Below, in pieces: positions 43,201 to 55,200 of a stretch of DNA of 64,000 nt. Source of the DNA: PSRF01 sp035557535 (lineage in GTDB: Bacteria > Acidobacteriota > Blastocatellia > Pyrinomonadales > Pyrinomonadaceae); assembly GCA_035557535.1 (NCBI GenBank), contig DATMDU010000075.1, positions 124,001-188,000 on the forward strand, in the 5' to 3' direction. How positions within the stretch are numbered: the stretch's first letter is position 1; each line of letters begins with the position of its first letter. Position numbers and translations under genes: made by a program. The notes beneath the pieces are model-generated. The model worked only from the letters and a program-made list of their open reading frames with translations, was not told where the DNA came from and did no database searches.

Positions 43201-46200
43201 GCGCGCAGCGCTCATCAGTGGCAACTTGTTTGACGGCAACCTGCAGAGTCTGAATCTTGGCTCGCGGTCGTTTGGCAAACTGGGAACGCCATTGCTCGGA
43301 ACTTATGCCGGCACGATCAGCAACAACACATTCAGTAACAACACCGCTAACGGTATCCAGGCCGGCATTCAGCATGTCCTGGTTACGGGAAACACCTTCA
43401 GCAACAACGCAGTGGATGGCCTGGCCCTGACGAGTTTTGGAAATACCGGCGCCGACCGCGGCGCGCAAAATTCCGTAATCGTCAGCAACTATTTCACGGG
43501 CAATGTGCGCGCGGGCATCTTCTTCAGCGGCACCCAGGGAGTCGGCCTGATTGGGACCAATCGCGCAAACTTCAACCGGCTGATCGGAAATGGTGTCGGC
43601 ATCCAATACGGCGGCAGTGTGGCCGCCGGTAATAACGCCACCATCGACGTAACGAACAATTGGTGGGGCTGCAACTTCGGTCCCGGCGTCGGCGGCGCAG
43701 GCTGCACCGGGACGCCCAATGGAACTCTGGTGTTTGCCGGCAATACCGGCGTGCTGGACGCTGATCCGTGGATCGTGCTGGGCACGAGCGCCTCCCCCAA
43801 CCCCACTACTCCGGGCGGCACGTCAACTGTGACGGCCGAAATGAGATTCAATTCCGACGCGGTAGACACTTCGGCTTCGGGTACCGTGCCGCAGATGCCA
43901 GTCACCTTCTCAGCGACTGAAGGCACCATCTTGCCGGCAGCGAGCACAATTTCATCGGGCCAGGCCACCTCTACGTTCACTTCAACCAGTCTCAATAGTG
44001 GCACCGCCTGCTCAACGGTAGACGGCCAGTTGGTCTGCACGACGATCACTTTAACGTTGCCTTCGTTCTCGATTGACGATGTGACCCTCGCCGAAGGAAA
44101 CGGCGGACCGGGAACAACTCTGTTCACGTTTACTATTACCAAGACGGGCGCTACTGCATTCAGCACGAGCGTCGAATACGCGACTGCTGACGGCACTGCA
44201 GTGTCTACCGGCGGCTCGCCTGACTTCACCGCTATACCGGCGACCCCTGTAACTCTCACCTCGGCTGAGACGACTAAACAGTTTTCAGTCCTGGTTAACG
44301 GCGACACCACGTTTGAGGCGACTGAAGCCTTCGCCGTCAACCTGACTAACGCTTCGGGCGCAAACATTTCAGACTCGAGCGGCACGGGCACGATCACCAA
44401 CGACGACGCTTGTGCTGTGTTCACTACCGTCTACGTTGACGACAATTGGGTCGGCACGCCTATCGGCTCGGATCCGGATGCCGGTGGTCCGGCAACGGTC
44501 TTCGGCTGCGATTCGTTTGCCACGATCCAGGGTGGCGTAAATGGGGTGAGCCCAGGCGGCACGGTGCAGGTTGCGGCGGGTACTTACGACGAAGACGTCG
44601 CCATCACGAACGCCGGACTTCAATTGCTCGGCGCGGGCGCCGGCACCACGAACATTCGCGGCCCAATCGGCGGCGCGGGCGCCACGGTTCAGATCGCTGC
44701 CAGCAACGTCACCGTCGCCGGTTTCACCATCACGCGCCTCGGCAACAACACCACCGACTGGAACAATCCCGCCCTGAATTCCACAGGCATCGCCATTCAG
44801 GGACAATCGATCACCGGCGCGCTGATTCGCGACAACATCATCACCGGCAATCGCACCGGCCTGGACATCAACAACTCAAACGGCCACGCGATTCGCAACA
44901 ACGTGATTGACTTCAATCGCACCGGTTTCATCTTCCGCAACCAGACCGACAACATGACGGTGGTGGAAAACTTCATCACCAACAATTGGACCGTCGGAGT
45001 GCTCTTCCTCGACGCTAGCGGCGGCACTAACAGCCCCGTGCAGACGGCTGCTTTCTCCACGTTCAGCAACAACAACATCAGCGCCAACTGGTATGGCCAA
45101 ATAGTTGATCGCCAGGCGGGCGGATCATTGCCCGCGGCGGGAACCAACGCGAAAAACTTCCGCGGTAATTGGTTCGGCACCACCTCGCCGGCCACTACCA
45201 CCTCGGACAGCACGGAGCCGGGCTATGCGGCGCAGATCCCCGTCGCTTACGGCGGCACGGCAACCCCTCCCGGCGGCCAGCCCGACATCGCAGGTCCCGG
45301 CTCGGCCAACTTTAGGTACACGCCGTTTCTCCAGAGCGGCACCGACACGAACGTCGAAACCACGCCGGGTCGCGGCACGTTTGGCTTCCAGGGCGTCGGG
45401 AGCAACGTGACAGTCTCGCCATCCAATTTGAACGGCTGGATCTTCTTTGACGATTTCCCCGGCACCGGCACCGGCACCGGCGGTTTCGAGCCGGGACCCG
45501 GCACGGCCCCGCTCGGCGAAGGCAGCGCCTTCCTTCAGGTTGACAGTCTCGGCCGGCACGCGCTCGGTACCGGCGGTTTCGGCGGCACGCGCATGAACCA
45601 CGTTACCGACCTGAGCTATAGCAGTTACCAGAACACCCTCGATCCAAACTTTGCGATCTCGCTACAGTTTGAAATTGACTGGGACCTTAACGACGCCGCC
45701 ACCGCTTTCGCCGGGCGTCTCGTATTTGAACCATATCTTTCGCCCGCTCAGGGCGCTGTCCAACAGAATGTCTGGCAGCCATGGAACGCCCTCGCCGGTA
45801 ACTGGTATGGAACGCGGACAACGGTGACGGTAAACAACGTGTCCGGCGTGGCCCAGCCTTGCCAACCCGCTACGCCCTGCACCTGGGCGCAGGTTTTGGC
45901 GCTCTTCCCGAACGCGGGCATTCGCAACACTCCTACGAGCCCGGTGCTCTTCAAAGCAGGTGGCCCATGGGCGCCAAACTTCGACGGAAATGTTGACGCC
46001 TTCCTTTTCGGCATCAACGCTTCAGATATCACTTACGACTTCGAACCAAATCCAGGACTATCGATCAACGACTTGACGCAAGCGGAAGGCAACGCCGGGC
46101 AGACCGCGTATTCCTTCACGGTCACACTTTCGCGCGCGTCAGATCAAATAATAACCGTCAATTACGCGACGGCTGACGACTCGGCTACAGCACCGTCGGA

Positions 46201-49200
46201 TTACACCGCCGTCGCGCCGACCACCCTTACTTTCAATCCGGGCGAAACGTCGAAGCCGGCCGTGGTGCAAGTCAACGGCGACACTGCGTTAGAGCCTGAC
46301 GAGCAATTCTTCGTTAACCTCTCGAATGTTAGTGCCAGCGGAGAGATCCGCGATCCACAGGGTGTGGGTACTATCACAAACGACGATTCGCAGTTCTCGA
46401 TTGACGACGTAACCCTCGCGGAAGGAAATCCGCCGGGCACGACCGCGTTTAATTTCACCATCACCCGGACGGGCTTCACTGGCTCCAGCGCCAGCGTTGA
46501 ATATGCAACTGTTAACGGCACCGCCACGGCGCCCTCTGATTTCACAGCGATTCTGGCCACGCCGGTGACCTTCCTGTCAGGTGAATCAACCAAGCCGGTC
46601 ACAGTGCTGGTCAATCGCGACTACACAGTCGAACCGAACGAAGCTTTCACGGTTCAACTTTCCAACCCGAGTGGCGCGACCATCAGCGACGCCGACGGCA
46701 CGGGCACTATCACTAACGACGACACCGCTCCGCCAGTGGTCTATGTCGATGACTCATGGATCGGAGTACCGCTCGGTACAGATCCTGATGCGGGCGGCCC
46801 GGCCACGGCCATGGGTTACGACGCATTCGCGACCGTTCAGGAGGGCATCAATGGCGTTGCCGCAGGCGGCATAGTCAACGTTATTGACGGCACCTATCTC
46901 GAAGACGTGACCATCGCGGCCAACGGCACGCGCCTCCTCGGATTTGGTCCGGGAGTCAAAACGATCCGCGGCGCTATCGGCGGTCCGAGTGGGGCGACGA
47001 TTCTCGTCCAGGCCAGCAATGTGACCATCGCCGGTCTCACTATCACTCGCGATGGAAACACCGTCGCTCAATGGAACGATCCGAATTTGAACAGCACCGG
47101 CATTGCCATTCAGGGCCTGAGCCTGTCCGGCACGCTAATCCGCGACAACGTGATTGATGGCAATCGCACCGGCATCGACGTCAACAACAGCAACAGCCAC
47201 ACGATTCGCAATAACACGATCGACAACAACCGCACCGGCATGATTTTCCGCAACCAGACGGAAGGCATAACGGTGGTGGAAAACTTTATTACCAACAACT
47301 GGACAGTCGGCATTGTGTTCCTCGATGCCAGCCTCGGCTCCAACGTGCCAGTGCAGTCGGCCGTGGGCTCGGTCTTCAATAACAACGACTTGAGTGGCAA
47401 CTGGTATGGCCAGATTGTCGATCGCCAGACTGGCGGATCGCTGCCCGCGCCAAACACCACCAACCTGAAAAACTTCCGCGGCAATTGGCTCGGAACCACT
47501 GCGCCGGTAGTTACCACAGCCAACAGCGCTGAGCCCGGCTATGCGGCCCAAATTCCGGTTATCTATGGCGGCACCGCCGTGCCTCCAGGCGGCCAGCCGG
47601 ATATCGCCGGCCCGGCATCGGCCAACGTCAAATACATTCCGTTCCTGCAGAGCGGCACGGACACCAACGTCGAAACGGTTCCCGGCCGCGGCACTAACGG
47701 CTTCCAGGGAGTTCCCAGCGATTACATCGTGGTCCGAGAGACCAATCTCAAGGGCTGGACACAACAACACAGCACTTGCGGCGGCACCAACACTGGTTCG
47801 CAGGCATTCGTAGTCGGCCCCGGCACGCCGCCGGTTGGCGAAGGCAGCCTGCAGTTCACGATCGGATCAAACGGCAATACGTTTGAAACCATTCGCACCG
47901 CTGACTACAACAACGTGCGGCTCGACACGATCTCGAGCTTGTCTTACAGCACCTACGTCGTGCAGGACGGCACCGGTGGTCAGGCGCCCTACCTGTTGCT
48001 GAACATCGACTTCAATGGCGACAACATGCAGGACGACCAGATCTTCTTCGAACCTGTTTATCAACACGCTCACACCGTTAACGTGCCCGACCAAGGCGCG
48101 CTGGTGGTTGGAACCTGGCAGTCGTGGAATGCGCAAGCAGGCGGCTGGTGGTCAACTGGCAACATCGCCGGCGCGGGACCGGGCGCAAACGTCAAAACCA
48201 TCGCGCAGTATCTGGCGGTCCAGCCCAATGCTCGCATTCTTCATCCGGCGGCCGGCACTGGCGGCTTCCGCATCGCTACCGGCTGCGGCGGCGGAGCATG
48301 GCCTAACTTCATTGGCAACGCCGACAACCTGCGCGTCGGCTTGAGCGCGGCCAACACGCGTTACGACTTCGAACCGTTGCCGCGTCTGACCATTGACGAC
48401 GTGACCCACGCCGAAGGCAATAGCGGCACCACCGACTACACGTTCACCATCACTTTGTCCGCGGCCAGCGATCAGACTGTCACGGTCGACTATGGAACCG
48501 GCGACGTCTCTGCGACGCAGCCATCGGATTACACCCAACTTACAACCACGACGTTGACCTTCAATCCGGGTGAAACGACCAAGAACGTCACCGTGTCAGT
48601 CAACGGCGACACTGAGGTCGAGCCGGATGAAACTTTCACGCTTAACCTTTCGAATGCGGTCAACGCCACCATTACCGACGCGAGCGGCATCGGCACAATC
48701 ACGAACGACGACACAGACGTCAGCGTGGCAGTGTCTCCGCTTTCAGTGAACGAAGACGGCGTGCCAAATCTCGTCTACACATTCACCCGCACCGGCGTTA
48801 CTACCGGCTCCGTAACTGCCAACTTCTCAGTTGGCGGCACCGCGAACCCGGCTAACGATTACACTTACATTCCGGGCGGTTCGGACACGTTTACTCCACC
48901 AAGCGGCACAGTCACGTTTGGGCCAACCGTCACGGCAGTCACGGTCACCATCGACCCGACCGCGGACATCTCCTACGAACCGAATGAAACAGTGGTGCTT
49001 ACCGTCACTTCGGGCACCGGTTACAACCCCGGGACTCCGAGCGTGGCTACCGGCACGATTACAAATGACGACGTGATTCCAGCCACCCTCGTGGTCACCA
49101 AGACCGACGATACCAACGACGGCTTCTGTTCGCTCGACGATTGTTCATTGCGCGAAGCGATCACCAACGCCAATGCGAACGCTGACGCCAGCACGATCAA

Positions 49201-52200
49201 CTTCAACATTCCCAACGCCGATCCGGGTCGCAATTTGACTACCGGCGTTTACACCATCACTCTCGGTTCGGCCCTGCCGGCCATCACGCAGGCAGCAACC
49301 ATTGATGGCTATTCACAAGAACCGTGTCCGCCGAGCCCGGCAGTTCCCTGCTCACGCGAGAACACGCTCGCGGTCGGCAGCGACGCCCTCCTGCTCATCG
49401 AGATCGACGCCACTAACGCCGGTGGTTATGGCCTGGTAGTCGACGCGAGCAACACCTTGCTGAAGGGTCTCGTAATGAATCGCGCCACGCAGAGCGAAAT
49501 CTGGCTGCGCACGGGCACCGACCAGGCCGTACGCGGTAGTTATCTTGGAACTGATGCTGCCGGCGCTGCCGACCTCGGCAACACCGTCCGCGCGGGTGTC
49601 GAGATTAATGGAAATAACAACAACGCGATCGGCGGACCAAACGCCGCGGACCGAAACGTAGTCTCAGGTGGCAACGGGTCTGGCATCTTCATCATTAATG
49701 GCGCCAGCAACAATACGATCCAAAATAATTACATCGGCACGGACAAGAGCGGCCTGCTGGAACTACAGAACACCGGTTCCGGTGTGATAATTGACAACCG
49801 CACCAACAACACAATTAGGGGCAATGTTATCTCCGGAAACGACGCTGATGGCGTACTCATTCGCGGCGATTTCACCGGACTAACAACGCCGAATCAGATC
49901 CTCGGCAACATCATCGGATTGAAAGCCAACGGGACTGAGGCGATGGGCAACATCGGCTCAGGGGTCAAGCTCCAATCTGGCGCAACCAACCATATAATTG
50001 GAGGAACATCGCCGGGAGACGGAAATATCATCGCCTTCAATGGTGGGGACGGCGTCAGCATTGCTTCCGGAGTTAACACGTCTGTCCGGGGCAACAGCAT
50101 TTTCACGAACGGCACGTTTGCAAACGGTAACCTACATCTGGGCATCGACCTCGATCCTGATGGGGTGACGCCAAACGACGCGAACGATCCCGACACGGGC
50201 AGCAACGATCTGCAAAACTTCCCGGTCATCCGCGCGGCCCAGGTTGCTACGCCTAACGTAATCAGGGGCACCCTGAATTCAACGCCGTCGCAAACGTTCA
50301 CAATCGATTTCTATCGCAACTCCGCTTGTGACGCGTCCGGCAACGGCGAAGGTCAAACGTGGATGGGCTCGACCACAACTAATACCGGAGCTAACGGCGA
50401 CGGCCTGTGGTCCTTCAGCCCCGCGGTCCTGAACCCGGGTGATGTAATTACTGCTACAGCGACAAATGCGACCGGCAGCACTTCGGAGTTCTCGGCCTGC
50501 TTCACCGCAGCGGCAGTGAGTTTTGGCGAGATCAAATTCGCCGCTGCCAACACTAACGACACCGAAACCAATGCAGGTACCCATACCGCGAACATAGTCG
50601 TTCAGCGCGTAAATGGCGCCGACCGCGCGGTCAGCGTTACCTACACAATCACCGACGGCACCGCCCAGGACGATAACCCGGCCACCGAAGACAACGACTA
50701 CTCGGTGGTCCTGGCCACCGGTACGCTTAACTGGGCCAACGGCGACGCCTCCGATAAGAACATTCCCATCACCGTAAATGGCGATACGAAGTTTGAGCTT
50801 GATGAGACCGTAAACATCACGCTTTCGGCGCCGACTGGCGGAGCTACGATTACTGGTCCAACTGCGGCCACGCTGACAATTCAGAACGATGACACGACCC
50901 CCGTTGTCTCGATTAACGACGTGACTCAGGTCGAAGGCAATGGACCGGGTACGACCGGTTTCACCTTTACGGTCAGTCTTTCAAACGCGTCTTACCAGGC
51001 CGTGACCGTCAATTACCAGACGCAGGACGGCACCACCAATCCAGCCATAGCCGGCACCGACTACACCGCGATCGCATCAACCCTGTTGACCTTTGATCCC
51101 GACGAAACCAGCAAGCCGGTGACAGTTCAGGTTAACGGCGACACTACCTACGAAGAAAATGAAACGTTCTTCGTTAATCTCTCGAGCCCGAGCAACGCGA
51201 CGAGCGGTGATATGCAGGGCCTCGGGACCATCACTAACGACGATCCGCAGCCGACGATCTCGATCGACGATGTTACCCACGTTGAAGGCAATGTGAGTGG
51301 CGTTGACAATGATCCTGACCTGACCAATTACGATTTCACGGTCACGCTCTCGAATCCGTCGTACCAGACGATTACCGTCGAATACGCAACCGCCAATAAC
51401 ACGGCCGTCGCACCTGGCGATTTTAACGCGGTCACCACTACCACGCTGACGTTCCTTCCTGGCGAAACCAGTAAGCCGCTCACGGTTGTGGTCAAGGGCG
51501 ATACGATCTACGAACTCGACGAAACGTTCTTCGTTAACCTTTCCAATCCAACTAATGCGACTACAACCGATCAGGGCGTGGGCACAATTACAAACGACGA
51601 CGACGCGCCAACCCTGGCGATCGGCGATCGCACGCTGAATGAAGGCACCACGCTCGGCGTGTCCACCTCATTCAACTTTACAGTCACCAAGAACGGCAGC
51701 ACGGAAGTGACCGCGACAGTAAACTTTGCCACCGCTCCTGGTTCAGCAACCGCCAACGTCGCTCCGTGTCCTTCGGGAGACGATTACCAGACACAAAATG
51801 GCTCGTTGAGTTTCCTGGCGGGCGAAACCACCAAGACGATCACGGTGCCGGTTTGTAAAGACTCAACTTTTGAAGGCAACGAAACCTTCTTCGTGAATCT
51901 TTCCGGCGAGGCGCACTCCACAGTTACCGATAGCCAGGGTCTCGGCACAATCCTGAACGACGACATTCCATCGTCTGGATTCACTGTCAACACCACTGAC
52001 GATCTCGATGACACCGTCTGCGATGGCACCCATTGCAGTCTGCGCGAGGCCATCATTGCCTCTAACGGCAGCGCCACTGCGGTCGCGATCAACTTCGCTA
52101 TCCCGGCGAGCGATCTGCGGCACTTCTACTACCAGGACGACAGCACCACCGGACAGGTCACCCTGGCAAATGTGGCAAACACCATCGCGGCTGACGATTC

Positions 52201-55200
52201 AACGATCGGCGACATCGATCCAGACTGGCCGCACAGCTGGTGGTCCATTCTGCCTGGGTCTCAACTGCCGTCATCGACCAAACAGGTTTTGATCGACGGT
52301 TACTCCCAGACCGGCGCGGTCGCAAACTCGCTCGCGAACAGCACCAACGCAGTGTTGAGAATTGAGTTAAACGGCAGCAGCGCCGGTCTCAATTCCAACG
52401 GGTTAATCATCTCCGGCGGCACCTCCACACTCCGCGGACTTGCCATCAATCGGTTCCAGCGCGATGGCAGCGCGCCAACGCCCGCGGGCAATGGCGCAAG
52501 CGTGACCAGCGGCAGTAACTCGATCTCCGGCAACTTCATCGGAACAGATGTGTCCGGGACCCTTGACCTCGGTAACGGCGGCAGCGGAATCATCGCTACC
52601 GGTTTCACCACTTCAATCGGTGGCCCAACTCCCGATATCGTCAACCTGATCTCAGGAAACGCCCTCGACGGCGTCACCTTCTCCAACAGCAATTCCAATG
52701 TTGTTCTCGGTAACTTCATCGGCACCGCCGCCAACGGCGCCAGCGGCATGGGTAACGGCGCAAACGGAATCAGCTTCGTGGGTCTGGGCGCCGTGGCCAA
52801 TACGGTGGGCGGCACCAGCGCGGGAGAACGCAACATCATCGCCTTCAATGCCGGCGATGGCCTTAATCTGAGTACTGCCAGCTTCGGTAACGGTCTGCGC
52901 GGCAACTCAATCTTCTCGAATGGCACAACTTCAACGCACCTGGGAATTGACCTGGGCACTGACGGCATCACTGCAAATGACGCTGCCGACGGTGACAGCG
53001 GACCGAATAGTTTGCAAAACTTCCCGGTCATTACCCTGGCCCAGGTGACCGGCAGCACGCGAACTATTACCGGCACCTTAAACTCAACGCCAACCGAGGC
53101 TTTCAACATAGACTTCTACCAGAGCCCATCGTGCGACAACTCGGGCAATGGCGAAGGAATGACTTTCCTTGGATCAATTACGACCGATCCAACTGATGCT
53201 AGCGGCGACGTGTCGTTCACCTTCCACCCATCGGTCCTGACTGTTGGGCAGGTAGTTACCGCCACGGCCACTTCAACGGTCTCGTCGTTCAGCACCTCGG
53301 AATTTTCCCAGTGCTTCACGGTAAACGACGGCTCGCCCGGAGCTGGAGACATTCAGTTCACTTCTGCAACTTACACAGTTAGCGAGTCAGCCACCACCGC
53401 GTCGATTACGGTCACGCGGGTCGGCGGCACCAACGGGTCCGTCACGGCAAACTTCTCGACCAGCGATGGTTCAGCTCAGGCGCCGGGCGATTACTCCACG
53501 GTCACTAATTTCCCAATCACTTACGTTGAAGGTGAAATGGGCGATAAGACTGTCACCGTCCCGATCGCAGACAATTCAGCCTTTGAGCTCAGTGAAACAG
53601 TAAATCTCTCGCTCAGCTCCACAACGATAAATCGACCCGAAAGCTCGGCGCCTTCCGTTTTCCCGTACGACGCCGTGCTCACGATTACCGATGACGATAC
53701 TGCGCCGTCGTTTGCCATAGACGACGTCACGCTTCTCGAAGGTACCGGCGGTGCTACGAGCTATGTGTTTACGGTAACCAAGACCGGGAGCACACTCGTG
53801 AATGCGACGGTGGATTACGCCACCTCGCCCAACACGGCCACTTCCCCGTCAGATTTCGGCGCCCTCCTGACAACCACCTTGACATTCCTGCCGGCCGACA
53901 CCAGCAAACAAGTTACCGTCCTGGTGAACGGCGACAGCACGGTCGAACCTCCCGAAGATTTTGCCGTCAATCTTTCCAACGCAACCAATGCCACGATCAG
54001 CGATGGGGTCGGCACCGGCACTATCACTAACGACGACACCGATGTGACGGTCGCGGTCTCGCCCTCAGCGGCGGCCGAAGACGGCGCGTCGAATCTCGTC
54101 TACACGTTTACCCGCACCGGCGTTACCAGCGGCGCGATAACTGTCAATTTCTCGGTCGGAGGTACAGCCTCTGCGACCGACTACACCGAGAGCGGGGCAG
54201 ACACCTTCAGCGCCACGAGCGGGACGATTACGTTTGGCGCGGGCGTTACCACGAAACAGGTCACTCTTGATCCGGCAGCCGACAACACGGTGGAACCGGA
54301 TGAAACCGTCGTCCTGACCGTGACCGCCGGAACCGGCTACAACGTTGGCAGTCCCAGCGTGGCGACCGGCACGATCACTAACGACGACACGGATGTTACC
54401 GTCGCAGTTTCGCCTTCAACGGCGAGTGAGGATGGTGCTCCCAATCTCGTCTACACATTCACCCGCAACGGCGTCAGCACTGGTGCGTTGACGGTCAACT
54501 TCTCGGTTGGCGGCACAGCGACTTTCACGAGTGACTACACGCAAATCGGCGCGGCCACCTTTACCGCGACGACCGGCACGGTCACCTTCGGGGCGGGAAA
54601 TACCACCGCCCAGGTTACGCTCGATCCGTTGACGGACAGCACTGTCGAATCGGATGAGACCGCGATCTTAACGGTGACTTCCGGCACCGGTTACAACGTC
54701 GCCAACCCGAGCGCCGCTACCGGCACCATCACCAACGACGACACGGACGTGACCCTTGCCGTGTCACCATCTACAGTTTCTGAAGATGGTGCGCCCACTC
54801 TCGTTTACACATTCACCCGCAACGGAGTAACCGCCGGAGCCTTAACCGTTAACTTCTCCGTCGCCGGCACTGCCGGGTTCACAACTGACTACACGCAAAC
54901 CGGCGCCGCCAGCTTTAGCGCGTCAAGCGGCACGGTAACCTTCGGCGCTGGAAATACAACCGCGACCGTAACTCTCGACCCTGTTGCCGATACCGCAGTT
55001 GAGTCGGATGAAACGGCCATACTGACTTTAACCTCAGGCACGGGCTACAACGTCTCCAGCCCGAGTTCCGCCACCGGCACTATCACCAACGACGATACGG
55101 ATATAACGGTCGCAGTTTCACCTTCATCGGTGACTGAAGACGGCGTTCCGAATCTCGTCTACACGTTCACCCGCAACGGCGTTACCTCGGGCGCGCTAAC

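Noticed and set aside
43489..44424. 311-codon minus-strand frame inside the giant gene
   Set aside because: Shadow of the repeated Calx-beta coding sequence; the same words appear in several other minus-strand shadows.
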